From Planctomycetota bacterium (GTDB taxonomy: Bacteria > Planctomycetota > UBA1135 > GCA-002686595): a stretch of 64,000 nt of DNA. This document shows positions 45,023-53,214 of this stretch, piece after piece. The stretch covers positions 345,638 to 409,637 of the forward strand of contig JAKLKU010000002.1 in assembly GCA_023150475.1 (NCBI GenBank). Reading direction: 5' to 3'. Within the stretch, counting starts at the first letter, position 1; the number at the start of each line of letters is the position of its first letter. The notes under the pieces are model-generated. The model was given only the letters and a program-made list of their open reading frames with translations, ran no database searches and was not told the DNA's origin. Both the position numbers and the translations under genes were made by a program.

Positions 45023-45531
45023 TGTCCGTGCTCCGCTTGCGCGGCGCTCTCCGCGGCCGCGGCCTTCTCGAGCGCCTCGAGTTCGAGCTCGAGGACGCGC
45101 TTCTCCGCCTCCATGCGCCGCACGTGGGCCGTCGCGAGCCGCGCGGCGAGCTCCAAGTTCTCTGCGCGCAACGCTTCGAGCTGTGCCGCTTCGTCCGCGC
45201 TCTCCGTTTCGTAGCCGGCGATCTTCGCTTGGGCTTCGAGCAACGCCGCCTGCGTGCGATCGAGGTCCGCGCGCACGAGCTCGAGCTCGCCGAGCAACGC
45301 ATCGCGTTCCTGACAGGACGTCTGGTAGAGCTCGAGCAGCGTCAGCCGACCGTCGGTCGGCGTCGAATCGGCGGCGACGCTGCGCGGAGCGGCGCCGACC
45401 GGTTTGCCGTCGCGGCCGTAGAGCACCGGCGGCGGCGCGTCGGCTTCGAGGGTTCGGGGCGGCCCCGGCTGTTGGGCTTTGCAGGCCGCGACGCAGGCGA
45501 GCAAGACGAGGATCGGCGTGGAGAGTCGCAT
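45019..45531 (-). CDS. Coiled-coil lipoprotein in the flagellar operon
   Basis: 170 residues; ATG at 45531, chosen so that the signal peptide MRLSTPILVLLACVAAC starts the protein; lipobox Cys17. A proline-rich linker is followed by a long heptad-like helix from about residue 65 (LTLLELYQTSCQERDALLGE, then alternating Leu/Ala/Glu/Arg to the end AAAAESAAQAEHGQ). Probably an envelope-spanning or oligomerising coiled coil. It is coupled to the lipoprotein gene that follows. No family recognised. Confidence 0.78.
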   Translation of the reverse strand: MRLSTPILVLLACVAACKAQQPGPPRTLEADAPPPVLYGRDGKPVGAAPRSVAADSTPTDGRLTLLELYQTSCQERDALLGELELVRADLDRTQAALLEAQAKIAGYETESADEAAQLEALRAENLELAARLATAHVRRMEAEKRVLELELEALEKAAAAESAAQAEHGQ

Positions 45532-45535
45532 GGCG

Positions 45536-45802
45536 TCACTTCTTCTCCTTCGGTTTCTCGTCGGCGGGCTTGTCGTCGGCGTAGTCGAGTTCGACCACGG
45601 TCTTCTCGCCGCACGCACACGTGATCTCGAGCGCGCGAACCTTGCCGTCGGCGCGCACCAGCTCGACCTTCTTCTGTCCGTGGCGCGGTGCGCGTGCTTT
45701 CGCCGCGACCGCGGCGGCGGGCCCGGTCGGCGCGTCGTGCCCGGGCTCGACGTCGAGCCGCACGGCGTGGTGTTTGATGATCGAACGCAGCGGACTCGTC
45801 AT
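45536..45802 (-). CDS. Small protein with a CxC motif, flagellar operon
   Basis: 88 residues; ATG at 45802 overlaps the previous stop. Start MTSPLRSIIKHHAVRLDVEP, then an alanine-rich stretch and a compact segment VELVRADGKVRALEITCACG with a CAC pair, then an acidic/lysine tail. No signal peptide. The composition and the tight operon position support a real gene, perhaps a metal-binding or assembly factor. Function unknown. Confidence 0.7.
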   Translation of the reverse strand: MTSPLRSIIKHHAVRLDVEPGHDAPTGPAAAVAAKARAPRHGQKKVELVRADGKVRALEITCACGEKTVVELDYADDKPADEKPKEKK

Positions 45803-46026
45803 GCGGTCACGTCCAGGTGGCTTCCGACTTCGTCGCTCGTGCGCGGAGCAACTCGTTGTTCTTCTTCTTCGCGTGCACGCTCAGGCGCGTGCTCGTCGTG
45901 TCCGTGCTTGCGTCGGCCGTCGGGGTCGAGCGCGAACGGTTCGTCGCGCCGATCGTGGCGTGCGTGCCGCACGGCCTCGGTGCGGGCCGCGCGGTCGAGC
46001 TCGACGGACCGGATCGGGAGCTCCAC
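45799..46026 (-). CDS. Small charged protein downstream of fliA
   Basis: 75 residues from a GTG at 46026, four bases after the sigma-factor stop. Begins VELPIRSVELDRAARTEAV and continues with a histidine/glutamate/arginine-rich part (RKHGHDEHAPERAREEEEQ). It would be coupled on both sides (ATGA into the next gene). The composition is close to what non-coding frames give, so confidence is moderate. Confidence 0.5.
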   Translation of the reverse strand: MELPIRSVELDRAARTEAVRHARHDRRDEPFALDPDGRRKHGHDEHAPERAREEEEQRVAPRTSDEVGSHLDVTA

Positions 46027-46030
46027 GCCT

Positions 46031-46762
46031 TCACGCTCCTTCCGACTCCGTCGCGAGCGTGCGGTTCAGACGGAAGATGGCGCGCGAGTGCAGTTGGCTG
46101 ACGCGCGATTCGTGCACGCCGAGGATCTCGCCGATCTCCTTCAGCAAGAGCCCTTCGGCGTAGTAGAGCGTGATCACGGTCTTCTCGGGCTCGGGCAGCG
46201 CGCCGATCGCGCGCGTCAAGAGCACCTTCATCTCCTGCCACTCCGCGCTGCCGACCGGATCCTTCGAGCGAGGATCGGCGAGCATCGCCGCGAGCTCTTC
46301 GCTCGGACCTTCGTCGAGCGACGTCTGCCCCGCGCTCTTCGCCGCGAGCAGGATCTCGTCGACGTCGTCGATCGAGATGCCGAGCCGCGCGGCGAGTTCT
46401 TCGGGCGACGGCGCGACGCCGAGCTCTTGCTCGAGGTCGTGCAGCGCGCGTTCGAGCTCGCGCACCTTCTCGCGCCGGCTGCGCGGCAGGAAGTCTTGCT
46501 TGCGGAGCTCGTCGAGGATCGCGCCGCGGATCTTCGGGTAGGCGAACGTCGAGAACTTCAGGCCGCGCGCGGGCTCCCACGCATCGGCGGCTTGGATCAG
46601 ACCGATCATGCCGTACCCGACGAGGTCCTCGCGTTCGATGCGCGCCGGCAAGTCGAGCGACAAGCGCCCGGCGATGTGCTTCAAGAGCGGCACGTGATCG
46701 AGGATCAGCTTGTCACGGTCGACCGCGAGGTCGCCGTAGCCGGGACGGGTCGACTCAACCAC
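46031..46762 (-). CDS. fliA: RNA polymerase sigma factor, FliA/WhiG (sigma-28) type
   Basis: 243 residues; GTG at 46762 with GGAGG six bases upstream. Region 2: HVPLLKHIAGRLSLDLPARI, EDLVGYGMIGLIQAADAWEP and FSTFAYPKIRGAILDELRKQ. Region 3: SRREKVRELERALHDLEQEL, typical for FliA. Region 4: LPEPEKTVITLYYAEGLLLK and GVHESRVSQLHSRAIFRL with the helix-turn-helix. Length is that of the flagellar sigma. It directs late flagellar and chemotaxis genes and would be held by FlgM; a candidate FlgM lies at 38910. It belongs to the flagellar operon after flhG. Confidence 0.95.
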   Translation of the reverse strand: MVESTRPGYGDLAVDRDKLILDHVPLLKHIAGRLSLDLPARIEREDLVGYGMIGLIQAADAWEPARGLKFSTFAYPKIRGAILDELRKQDFLPRSRREKVRELERALHDLEQELGVAPSPEELAARLGISIDDVDEILLAAKSAGQTSLDEGPSEELAAMLADPRSKDPVGSAEWQEMKVLLTRAIGALPEPEKTVITLYYAEGLLLKEIGEILGVHESRVSQLHSRAIFRLNRTLATESEGA

Positions 46763-46826
46763 GCGACACCTCCGTGCCGCGCGGCGAAGCGCCGTGCCGA
46801 TCGATCGACCTCATCCGCGTGTTCAT
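46755..46826 (-). CDS. 23-residue bridging ORF between small membrane gene and fliA
   Basis: ATG at 46826 sits inside the stop of the upstream gene (AAATGA) and the ORF ends at TGA 46757-46755, just inside the beginning of fliA (GTG at 46762). The peptide is MNTRMRSIDRHGASPRGTEV plus three residues. Its position is ideal for stop-restart coupling that would deliver ribosomes to fliA. It may act only by being translated. Confidence 0.35.
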   Translation of the reverse strand: MNTRMRSIDRHGASPRGTEVSRG

Positions 46827-47062
46827 TTCCTGTCCGTTTCGTGGGGCTCGCTCTCGCTCCAGCGCAGCGCGCGAGCGCTGTACCTGACGATCACGAGCAC
46901 GGCGATCGTGGTCAGTCCGCCGCGCAACGCTGCGACGTCGACATCGACGCCGGTGCGGAGCGCGACGAGCGCGACCAACGCGCCGGCCGCCGCCGCCAAG
47001 GCATTCCCCGTGGAAAGCCAGGCTGCGACGAGCCGGTTCGCCGCGTGGCGGGTATCGACCAT
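46823..47062 (-). CDS. Small membrane protein between flhG and fliA
   Basis: 79 residues; ATG at 47062, seven bases after the flhG stop. Two hydrophobic segments (ALAAAAGALVALVALRTGV and GLTTIAVLVIVRYSARAL) and a charged C-terminus (RWSESEPHETDRK). Two-helix membrane protein of unknown function; the tight spacing on both sides makes it a genuine operon member. Confidence 0.7.
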   Translation of the reverse strand: MVDTRHAANRLVAAWLSTGNALAAAAGALVALVALRTGVDVDVAALRGGLTTIAVLVIVRYSARALRWSESEPHETDRK

Positions 47063-47068
47063 GACCGA

Positions 47069-47932
47069 TCAACCCTTGAGACCCGCGAGTCGGGCCTCGG
47101 ACCGCGGGAACAGACGTTGCACGCGCTCGCCGAGCGCACGCAGACAGTGGCTCTCGAGCGTGCGCCGCACGCCGTGAACGAACGGCCTACCGCCGGGAAG
47201 ACTCGACCGCACCCAGGACGAGCGCGGAAGCCAACCGGCGAGCCTCGGCGAGCGCGACAGGAAACGTTCGCACACGCCGCGGAGTTTCCTTCCGATGCGA
47301 TCGGCTTGTTCACCGTCGTCGGAGAGGTTGACGAAGAGCTCCGGAGTCGGGACGTCGCCGCCTCGCTCGCGCGCGAGTTCGTCGAGCGCCTTGATCAACC
47401 CGTACGCGTCGGCGAGCGCCGCCGCGTCGGGCGTCGTCACGACGAGCACGCCGTCCGCGTGCGCCGCGAACGCGAGCACGTCGGCGCCGATGCCGGCCGC
47501 GCTGTCACCGATGACGTAGTCGTACGCCGAGGAGAGCTCCGCGAGTCCGTCGGCGAGCCGCGCGCGAGCCGCAGCGTCGAGTTGCGCGAGCTCGCGCACG
47601 CCGGAGCTCGCGGGCAACACGTCGACGCCGTGCGCGGTCTCGACCACGCAGTCCTCGAAGCGGCAGAGACCCGCGAGAGCGTCGGCAAGCGTGCGTTTCG
47701 GCGAAAGCCCGAGCAGGACGTCGACGTTCGCGAGCCCGAGGTCGAGGTCGACGAGCAACGGTCTCGCGCCGCTGCGCGCGAGCTCGAGCGCGAGATGGAT
47801 CGCGACGGTGGTCTTGCCGACTCCGCCCTTGCCGCCGGTGACCAGGAAGAACGGCGAGCGCAGGCGCTGCAGCGCCGCGAAGGCCGGCGCCGGCGAGGCC
47901 GACGGGGCGAACGAGGTGGACGTTGCACTCAT
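47069..47932 (-). CDS. flhG: FlhG (FleN/YlxH) MinD-like ATPase
   Basis: 287 residues; ATG overlaps the flhF stop (ATGA). Deviant Walker A FLVTGGKGGVGKTTVAIHLA, switch region LLVDLDLGLANVDVLLGLSP and the typical VIGDSAAGIGADVLAF. FlhG sets flagellar number together with FlhF at the membrane. An N-terminal stretch (SFAPSASPAPAFAALQRL) precedes the ATPase and may contain the part that contacts FlhF. The C-terminal 60 residues are basic and likely amphipathic for membrane binding. Confidence 0.93.
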   Translation of the reverse strand: MSATSTSFAPSASPAPAFAALQRLRSPFFLVTGGKGGVGKTTVAIHLALELARSGARPLLVDLDLGLANVDVLLGLSPKRTLADALAGLCRFEDCVVETAHGVDVLPASSGVRELAQLDAAARARLADGLAELSSAYDYVIGDSAAGIGADVLAFAAHADGVLVVTTPDAAALADAYGLIKALDELARERGGDVPTPELFVNLSDDGEQADRIGRKLRGVCERFLSRSPRLAGWLPRSSWVRSSLPGGRPFVHGVRRTLESHCLRALGERVQRLFPRSEARLAGLKG

Positions 47933-48915
47933 GCGAGCCTCCCGCGCAAGCAGAGGTCGGCGACGTGCTCGCGTTTCGGACGATGCAGGTCGCGCGCGAT
48001 GTCCTGGCCGTCGCAGAGGAACCCGAGCGGCAGGTCGCGCGCGAGCGCGAGCTCGAGCGCGCCGAGCGGCTCGCGCGTTTCGTCGAGTTTGGTGATCACG
48101 AGCCCTTCCGGTGTGAGCGGTTGGAACGTCTCGGCAGCGAGTTCGAGCGCCGCACGGCTCGCCGTCGCGGAGAGCACCAAGTAGCGCACGAGCGGCGTGC
48201 GCCGTTCGGCGCGCGCCAGAGTCTCGGCGAGACCGGTGACGAGCTCACGATCGCGCGGCGAGTGTCCGGCCGTGTCGACGAGCACCGCGTCGACGGTCCC
48301 ACAAGCCGCCACGGCGCGCGCGAGCTCCTCGGGGGCCCGCGCGACGTGGAACGGAGCCTGGAGCAGCTTCGCGTGCGCGCCGAGGTGTTCGATGCCGCCG
48401 GCGCGTTGCGCGTCGGTGGTGACGAGCGCGACGCGGCGTCCCGCGCGCACGAGGCGCGAACCGAGTTTTGCGAGCGTCGTCGTCTTGCCGACGCCGGTCG
48501 GCCCGACGAAGGCGAGCACGCACGGCTCCTGACCGACTTTCGGCGACGGCGCGAGCCGCACGCGGTCCGCGACGAGCTCCGCAGCGACGTCGAGCGCGCC
48601 GATGCCGCGCGCGCCGCGGCGTTCGAGCTCGCCGACGAGCTCCTTCACGAACGCTTCCGACGCGCCGGCGCGAGCGAGTCGCCTTGCGACGTCCGCGCGA
48701 CCGGGATCCTGGCGCGCGAGCTCGTCGCGTGGCGCGGCCGGCTCGGGCTCGAGCGCCGCGGGGAACGCGACTTTCTGCGCCGCGTCCGCGATCGCGACGG
48801 TGACTCCGAACGTCGTCGTCTCGTGCGACAGGACGAGCGCGTTCTCGCCGTGCAGCGCGCGCGCTCGTTCGAGCGCGTCACGCAGGGACTTGCCGTTCAC
48901 TCGATGGATGCGCAT
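47929..48915 (-). CDS. flhF: FlhF, SRP-type GTPase for flagellar placement
   Basis: 328 residues; ATG one base after the flhA stop. N-terminal basic domain (MRIHRVNGKSLRDALERARA), then the NG GTPase: P-loop FVGPTGVGKTTTLAKLGSRL, VALVTTDAQRAGG, DTAGHSPRDREL and specificity motif VITKLDETREPLGAL. Slightly shorter than many FlhF proteins because the B-domain linker is short. It selects the site of flagellar assembly and works with FlhG, next in the operon. Confidence 0.94.
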   Translation of the reverse strand: MRIHRVNGKSLRDALERARALHGENALVLSHETTTFGVTVAIADAAQKVAFPAALEPEPAAPRDELARQDPGRADVARRLARAGASEAFVKELVGELERRGARGIGALDVAAELVADRVRLAPSPKVGQEPCVLAFVGPTGVGKTTTLAKLGSRLVRAGRRVALVTTDAQRAGGIEHLGAHAKLLQAPFHVARAPEELARAVAACGTVDAVLVDTAGHSPRDRELVTGLAETLARAERRTPLVRYLVLSATASRAALELAAETFQPLTPEGLVITKLDETREPLGALELALARDLPLGFLCDGQDIARDLHRPKREHVADLCLRGRLA

Positions 48916-48916
48916 G

Positions 48917-51040
48917 TCATTCGTCCAACTTCACGATGCCGAGCGTTTCGACCGCTCGGGCGGGGACCACTTCGCTGTACGAGAGCACCGCCACCTTCGG
49001 CAGCGACGCGCGCACGAGTTCGTTCAGGAATCGCCGCACGCCCGAACGGACGAGCAGGACGACGTTCTTGCCGCTCTTCGTGCCTTGGGCGATCGAATCG
49101 CCGACGCGTTCGACGAGCTTCTGGAGGTACGCGGGACTGACCGGCGGGCTCTCGGGATCGGGTTGGCCGCCGATCGCTGCCGCGAGCCGTTGTTCGATCG
49201 TCGGGTCGAGCGTGACCGCGAACACGGTGCCGTTGCGGTCGGCGTGCGCCTCGCAGATCGAACGACCGAGCCGTTGACGGACGAACTCGGTCAGTTGATC
49301 GAGATCCTTCGTCTTGCCGACGTGGTCCGCGAGCACTTCGAGGATCGCCGGCATGTTGCGCACGCTGACGCCGTCGCGCACGAGGTTGCGCAGCACGGCC
49401 TGGAGCTCGCCGTAACCGAGCCGCTCGGGCACGAGCTCCTCCACCACCGCCGGCGAGATCTTCTTCGCGGCGGCGACGAGCTCCTTGACGTCGTCGCGCG
49501 TCAACACGTCGCCGATCGACGTACGGATCACTTCCGAGAGGTGCGTGACGAGCACGCTGGTCGGATCGATGACGGTGTACCCGAGCAGTTCGGCTTCGTC
49601 GCGCAACGTCTCCGCGATCCATTTCGCGGGCAGCCCGAACGCCGGGTCCTTGGTCGCCTTGCCTTGCAACGGCCCGTTCGCCGTGCCGGAGTCCATCGCG
49701 AGCACGTGCCCGGGCTCGATTTCGCCGCGCGCCACTTCCTGGCCGCCGACGAGCACGCGATACGCGTTCGCGCCGAGGCGGATGTTGTCCTTGATGCGCA
49801 CCGGCGGCAGCACGAGGCCTTCGTGCGTCGCGAAACGGCGGCGCAACTGCGCGATGTGATCGAGGATGCCGGAACCCGCGCCGTCCTGGACCAGCGGGAT
49901 CAGGCGATACCCGATCTCGAGCGACAGTCGGTCGACGCGCAGCAGCTCCTCGACCGACTCGCTCTCCTTGTCGCCGGACTTCGTTTCGCCCGGACGCGCC
50001 TTGCCCGGTTCCTTCGCCGTCGCGGCGACCAGCGCTTCGGCTTCGCGTTTCGTCTCGGCCTTCGACGTCGAACGCCACGCGACCGCAAGCACCGCGCCGA
50101 GCACGAAGAACGGCAGCGGCGGCATGCCGGGCAAGAGGCCGATCGCGAACACCATGCCCGCGGCGATCAAAGTCGCGCGCGGGCGACCGCTGACTTGCGA
50201 GAAGACGTTGTAGCCGAGGCCTTGCGAGCTCGACGCCTTGGTCACGAGGATCGCCGACGCCGTCGAGACGAACAGCGCGGGGATCTGCGTCACGAGGCCG
50301 TCGCCGATCGAGAGCATCGAGTAGCGCACGCCCGCTTCCGAGATGCTCATCCCGTTGAACGTCGCCATCGCGATGCCGCCGACGAGGTTGAGCGCGGTGA
50401 TCAAGAGCCCCGCGATCGCGTCGCCGCGGACGAACTTCGAAGCACCGTCCATCGCGCCGTAGAACTCGGCCTCGCCGGCGATCTCCGCGCGGCGCCTGCG
50501 GGCTTCGTCGGCGTCGATCAGGCCGCTGTTCAAGTCGGCGTCGATCGCCATCTGCTTGCCGGGCATCGCGTCGAGCACGAACCGCGCGGCGACTTCGCTG
50601 ACACGACCGGCGCCTTTCGTGATCACCACGAACTGGATGATCACGAGGATCAAGAACACGATCAGACCGACGGTCAGGTTCTCGCCGGTGACGTACTCGC
50701 CGAACGCCTTGATGATCGAGCCCGGGTCTTCGCCGGAGAGGATCAGGCGCGTGCTGGCGACGTTGAGGCCGAGACGGAACAGCGTCGCGAGCAACAAGAT
50801 CGTCGGGAACACCGACAGTTCGCTCGCGGCCTTCGTGCTCATGCTGACCAGCAACACGAGCAAGGAGCCCGTGATGCTGAGCGCGAGCAGCAGGTCGAGC
50901 AGGACCGGCGGGATCGGCGTGACCAGCGTCACGACGAGTCCCAACACGCCGATGGCGATCAACCAATCCGCGTAGCGCTTCAGGAAGCCGCCGGCTTCGG
51001 CGAGCGTCGTCGGCGCGGTCGTGTCCGTGTGGGTCGCCAT
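48917..51040 (-). CDS. flhA: FlhA, flagellar type III export gate
   Basis: 707 residues, the usual size. The N-terminal half has about eight membrane helices (WLIAIGVLGLVVTLVTPIPP, VFPTILLLATLFRLGLNVAS) and the FHIPEP-region phrase VARFVLDAMPGKQMAIDADL with conserved acidic residues. The C-terminal cytosolic domain (from about residue 350) binds export chaperones (ILDHIAQLRRRFATHEGLVL; DDVKELVAAAKKISPAVVEE). It forms the export-gate nonamer at the basal body. Eight bases after flhB. Confidence 0.96.
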   Translation of the reverse strand: MATHTDTTAPTTLAEAGGFLKRYADWLIAIGVLGLVVTLVTPIPPVLLDLLLALSITGSLLVLLVSMSTKAASELSVFPTILLLATLFRLGLNVASTRLILSGEDPGSIIKAFGEYVTGENLTVGLIVFLILVIIQFVVITKGAGRVSEVAARFVLDAMPGKQMAIDADLNSGLIDADEARRRRAEIAGEAEFYGAMDGASKFVRGDAIAGLLITALNLVGGIAMATFNGMSISEAGVRYSMLSIGDGLVTQIPALFVSTASAILVTKASSSQGLGYNVFSQVSGRPRATLIAAGMVFAIGLLPGMPPLPFFVLGAVLAVAWRSTSKAETKREAEALVAATAKEPGKARPGETKSGDKESESVEELLRVDRLSLEIGYRLIPLVQDGAGSGILDHIAQLRRRFATHEGLVLPPVRIKDNIRLGANAYRVLVGGQEVARGEIEPGHVLAMDSGTANGPLQGKATKDPAFGLPAKWIAETLRDEAELLGYTVIDPTSVLVTHLSEVIRTSIGDVLTRDDVKELVAAAKKISPAVVEELVPERLGYGELQAVLRNLVRDGVSVRNMPAILEVLADHVGKTKDLDQLTEFVRQRLGRSICEAHADRNGTVFAVTLDPTIEQRLAAAIGGQPDPESPPVSPAYLQKLVERVGDSIAQGTKSGKNVVLLVRSGVRRFLNELVRASLPKVAVLSYSEVVPARAVETLGIVKLDE

Positions 51041-51048
51041 CGTTCAGC

Positions 51049-52149
51049 TCATGCGTGCGCGAACGAACGTTCGCCTTGGATGCGGTAGACGTACGCGAGC
51101 ACGCCGGCGACGGCCTGATAGAGCTCGACCGGAACCGTGTCGCCGATCTCGCACTTCGCGTGCAACGTGCGCGCGAGCGGCGCGTCCTCGTAGACGATCA
51201 CGCCGGCTTCGCGCGCGACTTCCTTGATCCGCTGCGCGACTTGGTCGACGCCTTTCGCGACGATCCTCGGCGCGCGCCCCTTCGCCGCGTCCTCCTCGCG
51301 GTCGTAGCGCAGCGCGACGGCGAAGTGCGTCGGGTTCGTGACGACGACGGTCGCCTTCGGCACGTCCTGCATCATGCGGCGCGAAGCCATCTCGCGTTGC
51401 GCGCGACGGATGCGGGACTTGACGTGCGGATCGCCTTCCGCCTGCTTCATCTCCTGGCGGATCTCGTCCTTCGACATCTTGAGGTCCTTCTCGTGCTGCC
51501 AGCGCTGGTACGCGAGGTCCGCGAGCGCGAGCACGAGCATCGCGACGAGTCCGGCCGAGAGGCACCGCAACGTGATGTGACCGATCGCGGCGAGCGCGGG
51601 CCCGAGATCCATCGCGCCCGTCGCCGCGACTTCCCCGAAGTGCGCGTAGGCCGCGGCGGTCATCGCTCCCGAGATGAACGTCAGCTTGAGCAAGCCCATC
51701 GTCGTGGTGACGGTGCTGCGCAAGCTGAAGATGCGCTGGAAGCCGGAGCTCGGGTCGAGCTTCTCCGGCCGGAACTCGAGCGCTTTCGACGAAAGCGCGA
51801 AGCCGACCTGCGAATACGCCGCGAAGAGCCCGACGGCGAAGATCGGCAGCAGGATGCCGAGGATCAGCTTGCCGCCGGCGAAACCGATGCCGAGCACGTG
51901 CGTCACCGCGTCCTCGAGCGTCATCTCGCGCGGCCCTTGTTCACCGAGCTTGCGGATCGTGGTCGCGATCAAGTCGCCGATCCCGCCCGCCAACTCGTCG
52001 CCGCCGAGCGTCAGCGAGAGGACGATGCAGAAGAGCAGCGACACGCCGACGATCTCGTGCGACAACGCGACTTGGCCGCGTTCGCGCGCTTCCTGTCGCC
52101 TCCGTGGCGTCGGCGCTTCCGTGCGTTCCTTGTCGTCGTTCTCGGCCAT
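51049..52149 (-). CDS. flhB: FlhB, flagellar export switch protein
   Basis: 366 residues. Start phrase ERTEAPTPRRRQEARERGQV is the family signature. Four membrane helices follow and a cytosolic domain with the self-cleaving NPTH motif (VVVTNPTHFAVALRYDRE). FlhB changes export specificity from rod/hook to filament proteins. It follows fliR after three bases. Confidence 0.96.
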   Translation of the reverse strand: MAENDDKERTEAPTPRRRQEARERGQVALSHEIVGVSLLFCIVLSLTLGGDELAGGIGDLIATTIRKLGEQGPREMTLEDAVTHVLGIGFAGGKLILGILLPIFAVGLFAAYSQVGFALSSKALEFRPEKLDPSSGFQRIFSLRSTVTTTMGLLKLTFISGAMTAAAYAHFGEVAATGAMDLGPALAAIGHITLRCLSAGLVAMLVLALADLAYQRWQHEKDLKMSKDEIRQEMKQAEGDPHVKSRIRRAQREMASRRMMQDVPKATVVVTNPTHFAVALRYDREEDAAKGRAPRIVAKGVDQVAQRIKEVAREAGVIVYEDAPLARTLHAKCEIGDTVPVELYQAVAGVLAYVYRIQGERSFAHA

Positions 52150-52152
52150 CGC

Positions 52153-52926
52153 TCAGCTCCCGGCCGCCACGAGCACGCGCTCGAGGCCCGCCGCCAAGGC
52201 TCCGTGAAGCCGTTCCATCGCCGGCGCGAGCAACGGCGCGAACGTGTACATCGCCACCAATCCGACGAGGATGCGCAGCGTGAAACCGACGTCCATGATG
52301 TTGATCTGCGGCACGGCGCGCGCGATCAACGCGACGAGCAGCGACACGAGCGTCATCAGGACGAGCACCGGCAACGCGAACACGATGCCGGCGTTGAACA
52401 TCTCGACCACCATCGTCTGCGCGACGCCGACGAGGCTCTGCGTGCTCGCGAAGACGCCGATCGGCGCCTGCACGAACGAGTCGGCGAGTGCGCGGATCAC
52501 CAAGTGGTGGCCGTCGACGGCGAGCAGACCGACGAGGAAGAGGCCTTCGTAGAACTGCGTGATCAGCGGCGAGCTCACGCCGGTTTCCGGATCGACCAGC
52601 GCGCCCATGTTGAACCCCATGTCGTGGCCGACCATCTCGCCGGCGACGCGCACGGCGAGCAGCACGCACTGCATCACGAACGCGAGCGAGAAGCCGATCA
52701 GCGCCTCGCGCACGGCGAGCACCGCCCACTCGAACGGCGCGAGCTCTCGTTCGACCGGCGCCCCGACGCTCGCGTACAGCGCGAGCGAAAGCACCGCGAT
52801 CAGGCCGATCTTCGCACCGGAGAACGAAGTCGTGACGCCGAAGAGCGGCGCGGCCATCACCAGCACGCTCGTGCGCACTGCGAAGAGGCCGAAGGCTTCG
52901 ATCGTGCCGGCGGGCAACATGGACAT
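52153..52926 (-). CDS. fliR: FliR, flagellar export apparatus protein
   Basis: 257 residues, the normal length. Six hydrophobic segments, with recognisable phrases LPAGTIEAFGLFAVRTSVLV, FSLAFVMQCVLLAVRVAGEM, DMGFNMGALVDPETGVSSPL (close to FliR's MGxxxAxxxDP motif) and VDGHHLVIRALADSF. Forms the export gate with FliP and FliQ. Nine bases after fliQ. Confidence 0.95.
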   Translation of the reverse strand: MSMLPAGTIEAFGLFAVRTSVLVMAAPLFGVTTSFSGAKIGLIAVLSLALYASVGAPVERELAPFEWAVLAVREALIGFSLAFVMQCVLLAVRVAGEMVGHDMGFNMGALVDPETGVSSPLITQFYEGLFLVGLLAVDGHHLVIRALADSFVQAPIGVFASTQSLVGVAQTMVVEMFNAGIVFALPVLVLMTLVSLLVALIARAVPQINIMDVGFTLRILVGLVAMYTFAPLLAPAMERLHGALAAGLERVLVAAGS

Positions 52927-52935
52927 TCCGCTCCC

Positions 52936-53214
52936 TCAGCTCAGCCCGAAAGTGTTGAGCTGCGCGAACACGCGCACCGCGTAGTCGCAGAGCAACTTGA
53001 GCGTCGGCGTGAGCAAGAGCAGCGACACGCCCATCACGGCGAGCATCTTCGGGATCTGCGACAAGCTCTGTTCCTGCACGGAAGTCAGCGCTTGGAGGAT
53101 GCTGACGGCGAGACCGACGATCAGACCGACGATCAGGATCGGCCCGGCGATCACGAGCGACGTGAGCAGGAGATCACGCGCCAAGTCGACGATCTGCAGG
53201 TCGAGCGGGTTCAT
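52936..53214 (-). CDS. fliQ: FliQ, flagellar export apparatus protein
   Basis: 92 residues; ATG at 53214 overlaps the fliP stop (ATGA). Two membrane helices (LLLTSLVIAGPILIVGLIVG and MLAVMGVSLLLLTPTLKLLC) with the conserved loop ALTSVQEQSLSQIPKM. Size and motif are standard. Confidence 0.95.
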   Translation of the reverse strand: MNPLDLQIVDLARDLLLTSLVIAGPILIVGLIVGLAVSILQALTSVQEQSLSQIPKMLAVMGVSLLLLTPTLKLLCDYAVRVFAQLNTFGLS

